Assembly: GCA_900766165.1 (NCBI GenBank)
Contig: CAAFUK010000058.1
Coordinates: 1-31,874 of the forward strand
Origin: an uncultured Collinsella sp.
GTDB taxonomy: Bacteria > Actinomycetota > Coriobacteriia > Coriobacteriales > Coriobacteriaceae
Direction: 5' to 3'
Length of the DNA stretch: 31,874 nt
The translations under genes and the position numbers were made by a program. Shown piece by piece: positions 7,164 to 15,355 of this stretch (position 1 is its first letter; each line of letters begins with the position of its first letter). The notes beneath the pieces were generated by a model. That model ran no database searches, was not told where the DNA came from, and saw nothing but the letters and a program-made list of their open reading frames with translations.

Positions 7164-10100
7164 ATGTACGTTCCACACCCCCGTATCCGTAGGCTGTCGA
7201 AAATCCCGCTTGTTGGGACGGCGGCGCTTGCTGTGCTGATCGCCACGAGCGTCGCCTGTTTCACGGCGGCTCCCAACGTCGCCCAGGCGGCCGACGCGCC
7301 TGAGATCACCGATATGACCGAGCAGGACTATAGCGATCTGGGTCTGGGCACGAGCGAGGACATTCCGGCCGATACCGTTGGCCCCTATTCCACCGATACT
7401 CCCACGACGTTTGCCACGCGCAGCGAGGTCTATATGGCAGCTAACGGTAGCCATGGCAATCGCTACACTCTGCGCGACAAGCTCGAGAACGTCGAGCGCG
7501 GTGACATTGGCGGCAGCAGCAAACTCACCGATGGCTATGGAAGTGTGTGGGGCGCCGCAAAGTTCTGGCAAAACGTCAACAAATTCGATACGAACAGCGA
7601 TCTCTACAAGCATAGCGACTACGGTGGCGGCACCTGGTCGTACCTAAGCAACAATGAGTCCTCAACAGTACTCGCCAACGACAACAACGGTTTCTCGGGC
7701 ATTCACGCCACGAGTGTTGAGTTCTGCAGCGGCGCCAGTACGGGCAAAAAGAGCCGCGTTGCCGAGCTCCGTGCCTACGGCGACAGTTCCTCCACGACGA
7801 TTGACGGCAAGTCATACGCCGGAAAGGTTGAGCTGGTCCTCTACTCGTTTAGCAACGGGCGTACGCGCACTCTCGACACACACCTGCCGGTGACGGTCAA
7901 CACTAATATGATGTACGAAGGCCGTTTTAAGTACCTGGATGCCGGTTACCTGCAAGAGCACGACGCCGTCTTTGATGTCGAGGCGGGCGATGTCGATGGC
8001 GACGGCGTCGACGAGCTTTTTGTCTACGCGGGCTGCTATGTCGACGAGAACGGCGTGCGCAAGGCTGTAGTCGACATGTATGACTTGGAGGGCGGCAACT
8101 GGAAGCAAAGCGTCGTCAAGATCGATGCCGGTAACGCCGCGGACTACACCACGCACAACAAGGGCGGGAACGACTCCTGGACGCAGCTTCAGTCAGCTCC
8201 TGTCGTTTCGCTAGCGGCCGGCGACCTCGATCGCGATTTTTGCGATGACCTCGCCATCGTGGTCTCGGCACCCTACGGCAAGAAGAATATTGATAAGTCG
8301 ACGCATTGCGAGCTGTTTTCGTGGGATGCATCCAAGGGTGCGCTCGTCCATGTCGATGCTCTGGGCGACGCGGGCGCAATCTCCCTCTCCGCGAACGGCA
8401 AGACCATGGTCGCTGCGAATGCGACGTTCGGCACGTTTGCCGCCTACGATGAAGAAGGAAAGAAGACGGGTGAAACCGTCACGGGCCTTATTCTTGCGGG
8501 CTATGACTGGCAACGCAGCGCTTTTGATTACAGCGCTTCTGACGGCAGCAAGGGGCTGTACGGCGCGCTGTACCGCTACGCGTATTTTGACTCGGAGTCT
8601 GGCGAGTTCAAGCTTTCCGATTGCAAGGAATACAGAGATGGGCTCCTCGCCTCCTATGGGCTGATGCATGTGCCCAACAGCGCATGGAAGGGTAGCGCTC
8701 AGGATAAGCGCTATCCGTGCACCTTGGCGCCTATTGCCCTTGCCACTGCCAACCTTGACGGCCTGTCCGAGCAGCTGGCGGTCGACGAGGTGCTCGTGGG
8801 CGGCGATGTGTTCCGCGACTTTGCCTGCAACACGGCACAGAGCGGGGCTCAGGGCTTGGGGTCCATGGTCGGAACCATGAGCATGAGCGGTCAGCAATAC
8901 AACAGCAGCAACAAGCATGACCACAAGGGTATAGAGCAGGTGTGGATCAGCGACGTCAAGGCGGGCAGCGTCTCGGGTTCGGACCGCTATAACGAGAGCT
9001 TTATCGCTGTGGTGGGCAAGCACCGCGACGAGGACCTGCGCAAGAACGATGACTACTATTGGATGACCGCCTCGCATTTTTCGCTCGACGAGAACGGAAA
9101 GGTGCGCCGCGGCGAGGAGCAGGTGATTAGCGAGAGCAACCGTCGCGGCACTACCTACGGCACATTTATCTCGCTCGCGCTGCCCGATGTCGACAACGAC
9201 AGCGTCAAGATCACGTACAAGGACCGCTACAAGGTCTATACCAACCCGCGCGTGCTTGCCGTGCTGCAGGATGCGCCCTATGTTGAGGATCTGGAGCAGG
9301 CATACGGCTATCTGGTGTTGGGCGGCACGTCATACGGAGAGGAAAAGGGCACGGGGACATCCCAGGGCTATACCATTGGCGCCGAGTTGGGCGTTGCCGT
9401 CGAGGTGCAGACCGGTCCGCCCCTGGTCGCGATGAATGCTTCAGTCGATTTTGCCGCCGAGGGATGCTATGACTACCGGAGCGAGCGCACGGTCAGCGCA
9501 AGCGTAAGCTATGAGTCGCATGCCGGCGAGGGTGACAAGGCCGTGCTCTACACGATTCCGATGGTCTATTACGAGTACGAGATCGAAAATGAGGAAACTG
9601 GCGGCAAGGGCGTGATGGCGGCGCCCGTGTCGCTCGGCGCGCAGACCTCGGTCGTTAATGTCGAGGCCTATGACCGCGTTGCCAAGCAGCACAACATGAC
9701 GCCGCTCAGCTACTTTTTGACCAACCGGTCGGGAGAACCCGGAACCTATCAAACGACGCTCAACGGCGAGACTCCCGTTGGGGATTCCTTTGGCCTGGGC
9801 AAGCCTGGCGTAACGCGCGCCTACACGCACGATGGGTTTAACGGCGCCGCCGCGCAGTCGGGGGCGAGCATTGAGCAGACCATCGAAGTCGAGGAGGGCA
9901 AGGAGCAGGAGCTCGAGCTCGGCTTGACGCTGAACGGCAGCGTTGTCATGGGCGCGAAGCTCGCAAAGCACGAGTTGTTTGGCGGCCTGTGCTTTGGTGC
10001 CAACGCCGGCTTTACTACGGGTAACTCCTCGAGTGAATCGACCGAATACGGCGGCACCGTCGACAACCTGCCCGAGGCCGCGCAGGGCAAGTACGGTTTT

Positions 10101-11252
10101 GTGTGGCGTCTGGGTGTCAACGCGGTGGATGTCGACAAGTTCGAGGCAGACTCGGGCGACAAGCTCGGCACCAAGGACACCGACCAGTTCTGGATCGTGG
10201 GCTATGACGTTAAGGACGTCGAGATGCCCGACGCGCCGGCCGTGACGGGCTTTACGGCAAACGCCGTCGATTCGACCAGCGTTACGTTTAGCTGGGACGA
10301 TGTACTCGCAAACAAGAGTGGCTTTAGCTACGGCGTGGGCATGCTGCAGAGCAATGCGGCGGATGCGGTCGTCAATAGCTGGAAGATTGCCGACAACACG
10401 CAGACCTCGCTCAAGTGGGATGGGCTGCAGCCCAATACGGAGTATCGATTCGCCATCGCCGCCGTTAAGAATGGATCCACGACCGAAACAGGTATTCGCT
10501 CGGCAATCATCACGGTCAAGACCATGCCCGATGGCATGACGATGACCGTGAGCGGACCTGCGGCGGATGCTGCGGAGGGGTCGGATCTTGGATACGACTC
10601 TTCGGTTGAGCGCACGGCGGGAAGCCACCTGACGCTCTCGGCGATTGGCCATGTGAAGCGACTCGGTGCCGACGATAGCGAAACAGGGCTGGCACCGACC
10701 TATATGTGGTACCGCAAGGGCCGCGGCGAGACAGAGTTTAAGCTCGTGGGTGCCGATGGCAACCTCGCGGCTGGAACGGCCTCAAAGCTCGAGATTGACC
10801 TGACCGCAGACGATGACGGTGCGCAGTATTACTGCCACGTGGGATACAACGACGTGGGCCTCGACACCGGCACGACGCTCGTGAATATCGAGGCCGAGGA
10901 GGCGGCGCCCACAACGGTGAACGCCACCCCGATCCGCACGCGCCGCCTGTTCTCACAGGCAAGTGCGGGCGCCAAGAAGTTCCTGGACCATACGCTGGTA
11001 AACACCGCCGGCCCAACCGATTCCGAAGGCTCCAAGGACCCCGAGACTCCTGAGACCCCGACGAACCCGGACAAGCCCAAGTCCGACAACGGAGCTAAGA
11101 CCGACACCAAGGTCAAGACTACGACCACAGCGAAGAACCTCGCAAACACCGGCGACCAAACATTCGCCCTAGTCGCCACCGCAGCAGCAGCGGGAGCAAC
11201 GCTCGTAGTGATAGCCCTCATCATGCTGATCAAGCGCCGCAAGACCCACTAG
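7164..11252 (+). CDS. Large LANTG-anchored surface protein with FG-GAP, Fn3 and Ig-like regions
   Basis: The 1362-residue cell-wall protein has a basic N-terminus and hydrophobic signal peptide cleaved near residue 43 (AQA before AD). Two FG-GAP/VCBS-type Ca-binding loops, GDVDGDGVDE (about 275-285) and GDLDRDFCDD (about 353-362), suggest part of a beta-propeller. A Ser/Thr/Gly-rich middle (about 730-1020) has alternating-polarity strands. A fibronectin type III region (about 1023-1117) and an Ig-like region (about 1138-1243, with MWYRK and AQYYCHVG) follow. A Pro/Lys/Thr wall spacer leads to LANTG (about 1326-1330), a membrane helix and KRRKTH. LAxTG is the motif type reported for actinobacterial class E sortases. 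I chose the ATG at 7164 because GAGGT lies 5 nt upstream; an in-frame ATG at 7128 has no ribosome site. The ligand is unknown; adhesion or glycan binding is inference. It is alone within a block of palindrome arrays. Confidence 0.85.
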   Translation: MYVPHPRIRRLSKIPLVGTAALAVLIATSVACFTAAPNVAQAADAPEITDMTEQDYSDLGLGTSEDIPADTVGPYSTDTPTTFATRSEVYMAANGSHGNRYTLRDKLENVERGDIGGSSKLTDGYGSVWGAAKFWQNVNKFDTNSDLYKHSDYGGGTWSYLSNNESSTVLANDNNGFSGIHATSVEFCSGASTGKKSRVAELRAYGDSSSTTIDGKSYAGKVELVLYSFSNGRTRTLDTHLPVTVNTNMMYEGRFKYLDAGYLQEHDAVFDVEAGDVDGDGVDELFVYAGCYVDENGVRKAVVDMYDLEGGNWKQSVVKIDAGNAADYTTHNKGGNDSWTQLQSAPVVSLAAGDLDRDFCDDLAIVVSAPYGKKNIDKSTHCELFSWDASKGALVHVDALGDAGAISLSANGKTMVAANATFGTFAAYDEEGKKTGETVTGLILAGYDWQRSAFDYSASDGSKGLYGALYRYAYFDSESGEFKLSDCKEYRDGLLASYGLMHVPNSAWKGSAQDKRYPCTLAPIALATANLDGLSEQLAVDEVLVGGDVFRDFACNTAQSGAQGLGSMVGTMSMSGQQYNSSNKHDHKGIEQVWISDVKAGSVSGSDRYNESFIAVVGKHRDEDLRKNDDYYWMTASHFSLDENGKVRRGEEQVISESNRRGTTYGTFISLALPDVDNDSVKITYKDRYKVYTNPRVLAVLQDAPYVEDLEQAYGYLVLGGTSYGEEKGTGTSQGYTIGAELGVAVEVQTGPPLVAMNASVDFAAEGCYDYRSERTVSASVSYESHAGEGDKAVLYTIPMVYYEYEIENEETGGKGVMAAPVSLGAQTSVVNVEAYDRVAKQHNMTPLSYFLTNRSGEPGTYQTTLNGETPVGDSFGLGKPGVTRAYTHDGFNGAAAQSGASIEQTIEVEEGKEQELELGLTLNGSVVMGAKLAKHELFGGLCFGANAGFTTGNSSSESTEYGGTVDNLPEAAQGKYGFVWRLGVNAVDVDKFEADSGDKLGTKDTDQFWIVGYDVKDVEMPDAPAVTGFTANAVDSTSVTFSWDDVLANKSGFSYGVGMLQSNAADAVVNSWKIADNTQTSLKWDGLQPNTEYRFAIAAVKNGSTTETGIRSAIITVKTMPDGMTMTVSGPAADAAEGSDLGYDSSVERTAGSHLTLSAIGHVKRLGADDSETGLAPTYMWYRKGRGETEFKLVGADGNLAAGTASKLEIDLTADDDGAQYYCHVGYNDVGLDTGTTLVNIEAEEAAPTTVNATPIRTRRLFSQASAGAKKFLDHTLVNTAGPTDSEGSKDPETPETPTNPDKPKSDNGAKTDTKVKTTTTAKNLANTGDQTFALVATAAAAGATLVVIALIMLIKRRKTH

Positions 11253-11278
11253 TAGCCAGTCGAACATATCGACAACCC

Positions 11279-11320
11279 AAAAACCCGGGTAGCCAAAAAA
11301 CAGGCCACCTGGGTTTTCTG
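11279..11320 (+). terminator. Terminator after the surface-protein gene
   Basis: AAAACCCGGGTAGCC pairs with GGCCACCTGGGTTTT over 15 bp with two mismatches around an A-rich 8-nt loop. The stem's own 3' TTTT is followed by CTGTT. It begins 27 bp after the stop codon. Confidence 0.75.
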
Positions 11321-11334
11321 TTGAGTGGAGACTC

Positions 11335-11698
11335 CGCAAGCGGAAACTGCATCCCACAATTAGCGCCCGGAACGGGACACATTTTCCGTCAAGCCCTCAT
11401 CCGGAAAATCCATCCCAGTTTGAGCGCCCAGACCGGGACGCACTTTCCCAAAGGGTCCTCAACGGGAAACTGCGTCCCATAATTAGGCCGAGAAATGGGA
11501 TGAACTTTCCCAATGAGAGCCAACCGGAAACCACGTCCCAGAATCAGCCCCCAAAGTGGGACGCACTTTCCCAACGAGCCTCAACCGGAAAATATATCCC
11601 GGAATCCAGCTGAATAGTGGGACACACTTTCCCAATCGGGTCCCAAGCGGAAACTGCATCCCATTCCAGACAAGAATTCCGGGACACACTTTCCGCAA
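11335..11698. repeat. Right array of the 62-bp palindromic unit (6 units)
   Basis: This is the same unit as the left array. GGGA positions are 11374, 11435, 11497, 11558, 11619 and 11681 (spacing 61, 62, 61, 61, 62). It opens with the half-site CGGAAACTGCATCCC at 11341 and closes with GGGACACACTTTCCG at 11681-11695, directly beside the right boundary element. Segments between half-sites (AATGAGAGCCAAC, GAATCAGCCCCCAAAGT) match those of the left array. The half-site order is the same as on the left, so the two arrays are direct copies around the surface-protein gene. Confidence 0.88.
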
Positions 11699-11700
11699 AC

Positions 11701-11726
11701 AAAGAAGGCCACATAACGTGGCCTTC
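11701..11726 (-). terminator. Terminator-type hairpin downstream of the LtaS-like gene
   Basis: The 9-bp stem GAAGGCCAC/GTGGCCTTC has a 5-nt loop. On the - strand it is followed by CTTTGTTT. It lies about 85 bp after the stop of the - strand sulfatase gene and is the counterpart of the hairpin at 6460-6485. Confidence 0.6.
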
Positions 11727-11786
11727 GTCTTGCGCAGGACTGTCCGAGCAGGGAACCTTATATGCCTCCGCCCGGACAGACGTTTC
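11702..11786 (-). repeat. Right boundary element (inverted relative of 6401-6485)
   Basis: Read on the - strand it begins GAAACGTCTGTCCGGGCG, continues with GTTCCCTGCTC and TGCGCAAGACGAAGGCCAC, and ends GTGGCCTTCTTT. It is about 80% identical to the left element, with most differences at bases 9-30. The two elements close the block between them in inverted orientation. Confidence 0.75.
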
Positions 11787-11809
11787 AGTTGTGGCTCAGC
11801 AGCTAGCAG

Positions 11810-14110
11810 CTACTTAATCTTGGTCGTACCCGGTGCCAGGTTGGGGTCGGTCTCGTTGGCCTCGGTCTGGAAGTGCTCGGTGTACACGTTCTTGCCGTCG
11901 CGGAACATCTCGTAGTACTGCATCTTGGCGTAATCCTCGCGCGCCTTGGTGGCGGCTGCCGCGGCGGCGTCGTCACCGGTGACGTTGGAGGAGAGCGCCC
12001 AGCGCAGGCTGGCGTCCTCGTAGCCCACCGAGTTGATGGCGGGCAGCGACTCGCGCAGCGTCATGTGCGCCTTCTGATAGTCGGAAAGCGGGGCACCGAT
12101 CAGCTGCATCAGCTGGGTGGACAGGTAGTTGGTGGACAGGTCGTCGACCTCGCTCGTCTGGTCGCAGCCGGCAACGTCGTAGTTAGCCCAAATGATGTAG
12201 TCGGTCTGCCACAAGCGCTCCTGGTGGGTGGCGTCGTCCTCGCCGGTAAACCACTTATCGTTGAACTTGGACGGGAAGAACGGCTGGTGATCGCCCCAGA
12301 ACACCACGACCACCTTGCGGTCGAGCTTGCTCAAGGCATTGAGGAAGTAGCGCAGCGCCTGATCGGACTGCTCGATGCACGAGACATACTCATCGACATC
12401 GGAGAGCGTGCCGTCCTCGACGGTCTTAGCGTCCAGGTCGGTCGTGTCGATGTTCAGGTGCATTTGCTTGTCGGCCGGCAGCAGGCCCGTGTCGTAGCCC
12501 GAGTGGTTCTGCATGGTCACGTCGAAGATAAACTGCGGATCGGCGTTCTGGTCGAGCAGCTCAAGAATCTTGTCGTAGGTCGCCTGGTCGGTCACCATAC
12601 CGCGCAGGGTGTCGGCTCCCTGGAAGTCGTTGATGGACAGGAACTGGTCAAAGCCAAAGTCCTTGTACACGTTCTCGCGGTTCCAGTTGGTCGCGTGGTT
12701 GGGGTGCATGGCGGTGGTGGAATAGCCGAGCGACTTGAACTGCTCTGCCAGATTCCCGGTCGTTTCCATGTTGTAGATGGTGTAGGGGTACACGCCCGAG
12801 CCCAGGTTGGCCATGGAGTTGCCGGTCATAAACTCAAACTCGGTATTGGCGGTGCCGCCGCCGTAGGCGCTCACGTAGAGCTTGCCGCGGCTGAGGCAGT
12901 TGGACAGGTTCTTAAAGTACTGCGGACCCTCGTAGCCGGCGCGCATGTTCTGGTAGATCGACAGATCCGAGAAGGTCTCGTTCATGATGGCGATGACCGT
13001 GGGCTTCTCGCTGTCGAACTGCTCCTTTGCGGCGGTGCGCTCGTCACTCTTGGCGGCGTCGGACTTGTCGTAGGCCTTGGCGTACTTTTTGAGCGTGGCC
13101 TTGGCATCGTCGACGGAGTAGTCGGCGGGTTTGGGCGGCTTGATGGACTGCGCTGCGCTAATGAAAGCGGGCAGGTAGCCCTCGCGCCAGTAGCTCTCGA
13201 GCGGGCGCCAGGTGTAGACGGTGATGCCGAGGGTGTTGTAGTAGTCGATGAGCGTGACATGCGCGGTCACGCCGCCCAGGCACAGCACCGCCACGAGCAG
13301 GTTGGTGAGCAGCATGCGCTTGGCGTTGGCGGCGCCCTTCTGACGGTGCGGTGCCACCAGGCCGGCGTACTCGCACAGCAGCATGGCGATGGCGGTAAAG
13401 CCCAAGGACAGCACGCAGAACAGTGAGATCGAGAAGGTGTAGCCGGTGCCGGCGACCGCGGCGGCGGTGGAGATGGCCGAAAGGTCGCCCGGCTGGATGG
13501 GCATGGATTTAAACGTGATGACGAAGAACTCGGCAATGCCCAGGACAAAGAGGGCGAAGGCCAGGACCGCGGGAGCTGCGCCGTGGCGCTGGAACAGGAA
13601 GAACAGGCCGACCATGAGCGTGGTGATGATGGCCCACTCGAGCAGGATGCACAGGGGGTAGACCCAGGTAAAGTCGTGGTTGGACGAGACCTCCATGCCC
13701 AGCAGCGCAAAGACGCCGGCGAGCAGCAGGCACAGGACGGCGGCGACGAGCGGTTTGCCCACAAAGGCGCCGCGCAGGCGGGCGAGCTTGCCGGTGGGGG
13801 CGGGGGCGTCGGGCCCGGCGAACGCAAAGACGCGCGGGGCGATGCGGTCGCGGGCGATGCTGGCCCAAGCGCAGCCGGTGAGGATGGCATTGGTCAGGAT
13901 GAGCATCACAAAGGCGAGCGGCTCGTTTTGCGCGACGAGGCCAATAGCGCCCCAAATGGTCAAAAAGAGCTGGAACAGGCCGAAGGCGACGCTCCAGGCG
14001 AAGGCGCCCTTGGTGACGGTGCCCGACTGAGCGCGAATGGCCTTGGCCTCGCGCAAAACAAGGTAGACGGTCGCCGCAAGACCGACGAGCGAGATGGCGG
14101 CAGCGAGCAT
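11810..14110 (-). CDS. LtaS-like membrane sulfatase / phosphoglycerol transferase
   Basis: The 766-residue protein has about eight predicted membrane segments in residues 1-290, then an extracytoplasmic alkaline-phosphatase-superfamily domain. In the LtaS family this domain transfers glycerol phosphate from phosphatidylglycerol to lipoteichoic acid or another glycopolymer. Visible active-site elements are IAIMNETFSD (metal-binding Glu about 378), YGGGTANTEFEFMTG (nucleophile Thr about 420), MHPNHATNWNRE and VFWGDHQPFFPSK (metal-binding Asp-His). It is longer than LtaS (~650) because of extra N-terminal helices and a ~40-residue C-terminal tail. I chose the ATG at 14110 because GAGGAG lies 7 nt upstream; the GTG at 14125 overlaps that site. 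The gene runs toward the surface-protein block and is divergent from the nitroreductase. The exact polymer substrate is unknown. Confidence 0.88.
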   Translation of the reverse strand: MLAAAISLVGLAATVYLVLREAKAIRAQSGTVTKGAFAWSVAFGLFQLFLTIWGAIGLVAQNEPLAFVMLILTNAILTGCAWASIARDRIAPRVFAFAGPDAPAPTGKLARLRGAFVGKPLVAAVLCLLLAGVFALLGMEVSSNHDFTWVYPLCILLEWAIITTLMVGLFFLFQRHGAAPAVLAFALFVLGIAEFFVITFKSMPIQPGDLSAISTAAAVAGTGYTFSISLFCVLSLGFTAIAMLLCEYAGLVAPHRQKGAANAKRMLLTNLLVAVLCLGGVTAHVTLIDYYNTLGITVYTWRPLESYWREGYLPAFISAAQSIKPPKPADYSVDDAKATLKKYAKAYDKSDAAKSDERTAAKEQFDSEKPTVIAIMNETFSDLSIYQNMRAGYEGPQYFKNLSNCLSRGKLYVSAYGGGTANTEFEFMTGNSMANLGSGVYPYTIYNMETTGNLAEQFKSLGYSTTAMHPNHATNWNRENVYKDFGFDQFLSINDFQGADTLRGMVTDQATYDKILELLDQNADPQFIFDVTMQNHSGYDTGLLPADKQMHLNIDTTDLDAKTVEDGTLSDVDEYVSCIEQSDQALRYFLNALSKLDRKVVVVFWGDHQPFFPSKFNDKWFTGEDDATHQERLWQTDYIIWANYDVAGCDQTSEVDDLSTNYLSTQLMQLIGAPLSDYQKAHMTLRESLPAINSVGYEDASLRWALSSNVTGDDAAAAAATKAREDYAKMQYYEMFRDGKNVYTEHFQTEANETDPNLAPGTTKIK

Positions 14111-14323
14111 GCTGAGACTCCTCACAAACTAAAACCTACGAAAGCGGGGGTTTACCCGATTGTTACCTAAATATGCGCTGCAATTGGTGGCTGCGCACAA
14201 CAACCAGCCATATTAACGCGCACGTGTGGCGGTGTGGCGCAATGTAGTGGCGACCTGCGCGATAATGGACGGGAATTACACGGAAACGTAAAGGCTTCTT
14301 AAAGAATTGGCGAGGGTAGGGCG

Positions 14324-15196
14324 ATGAACGAGCAGGTTTGCAAGGCGGACATGGGTGGCGACGGAGCTGCGGGCGTGGATGCGAACGGTTATCCGGTCGA
14401 GACTACGGGCAATGCGGTGCTGGACATCTTGGAGCATCGCTCGTCCACGCGTGCCTTTGCGCGTGATGACGACGACCGTCCCGTGGCGGTGACTGACGAG
14501 CAGCGCGCAGCGATTTTGCATGCAGCGAGTCGCGCGCCGTCGGCGGGCGCCATGATGATGTATTCCATCGTGAGTATCCGCGAGCAGGCTACGCTGGACC
14601 GCCTGGCTGACCTGTGCGACCACCAGCCCATGATTGCCAAGGCGCCCTGGGCACTAATATTTGTGGTCGATTATGCCAAGTGGATCGATCTGTTTGAGCA
14701 CGTGGGCTGCTTTGAGCCCGAGTTTGTCGAGCGTACGGGCAAGTCGCCCCGCCGCGCGCCGGGTTTGGGCGACTTTGCCATCGCGGCCCAGGACGCCGTG
14801 ATCGCCGCGCAAAACGCCGTGGTTGCCGCCGAGGCCCTGGGGCTGGGAAGCTGCTACATTGGCGACATCGTGGAGAACGCCGAGGAAGTTGCCGAGCTGC
14901 TCGACCTGCCACCCTATACCATGCCGCTGTCGATGCTCATCGTCGGCACGCCTCGCAAGGAGCGTCCGGCCATTGCGCATCCCGTGGTGAACCTGGTGCA
15001 CGAGGAGCGCTACTGCCGCGCGGATGCCGCGACCATGGACGCGCAGGTGGCCGAGATGGACGCGATGTTCCGTCCGCATACCCGCGAGGTGGGGGAGCGC
15101 GTCATGGATATCTACACCCGCAAGCACACGAGCCCCTTTATGGCCGAGATGAGCCGCTCCATGGAGTGGTGGTTCAAAAATTGGCTCGGAAAATGA
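14324..15196 (+). CDS. Nitroreductase-family FMN oxidoreductase
   Basis: The 290-residue protein has nitroreductase-family features: RSSTRAF (about 39-45), where Arg residues contact FMN phosphate, APSAGAMMMYS (about 71-81), and the helix AAQNAVVAAEALGLGSCYIGDI, which contacts FMN in NfsA/FRP-like enzymes. These enzymes reduce nitro-, quinone- or flavin-type substrates with NAD(P)H, usually as homodimers. A ~25-residue N-terminal extension and a ~60-residue C-terminal extension rich in Met and Trp make it longer than the usual 190-250 residues. GAGGGTAGGG lies just upstream of the ATG. It is transcribed alone; a palindrome begins at its stop codon. The physiological substrate is not predictable. 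Confidence 0.85.
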   Translation: MNEQVCKADMGGDGAAGVDANGYPVETTGNAVLDILEHRSSTRAFARDDDDRPVAVTDEQRAAILHAASRAPSAGAMMMYSIVSIREQATLDRLADLCDHQPMIAKAPWALIFVVDYAKWIDLFEHVGCFEPEFVERTGKSPRRAPGLGDFAIAAQDAVIAAQNAVVAAEALGLGSCYIGDIVENAEEVAELLDLPPYTMPLSMLIVGTPRKERPAIAHPVVNLVHEERYCRADAATMDAQVAEMDAMFRPHTREVGERVMDIYTRKHTSPFMAEMSRSMEWWFKNWLGK

Positions 15197-15197
15197 C

Positions 15198-15232
15198 GAA
15201 TGTGACAAGGGGACAGTCCCTTTGTCACATTC
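15198..15232. repeat. REP-like palindrome, copy 1
   Basis: Two 17-bp arms, GAATGTGACAAGGGGAC and GTCCCTTTGTCACATTC, flank one central A, with a single mismatch. It starts 2 bp after the nitroreductase stop and may also act as its terminator. It shares the core GACAAnGGGACAGTCCCTTTGTC with the copy at 28390-28420. Confidence 0.8.
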
Positions 15233-15293
15233 CATATCGCCGCGGTGGCCTAAAGGCCGTATAAATGTTTATCTAGCTGGGAAAACAGTACCA

Positions 15294-15320
15294 TTCAAAC
15301 ATAGGCCGATTACCTATAAT
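15294..15320 (+). promoter_or_regulatory. Candidate kup promoter
   Basis: A perfect -10 TATAAT lies at 15315-15320. The -35 is weak (TTCAAA at 15294-15299, 15-bp spacing). The leader to the ATG is about 30 nt, too short for a riboswitch downstream of this promoter. Confidence 0.5.
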
Positions 15321-15355
15321 CCCTTCGAACATTAAAGTTGGGAGGAAACCGGCTT

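Noticed and set aside
14111..14323. Promoters between the LtaS-like and nitroreductase genes
   Set aside because: GATAAT-like boxes exist, but none has a convincing -35 at proper spacing, so I did not list them.
15233..15355. c-di-AMP (ydaO-type) riboswitch upstream of kup
   Set aside because: The leader after the TATAAT box is only about 30 nt and I see none of the conserved ydaO blocks.
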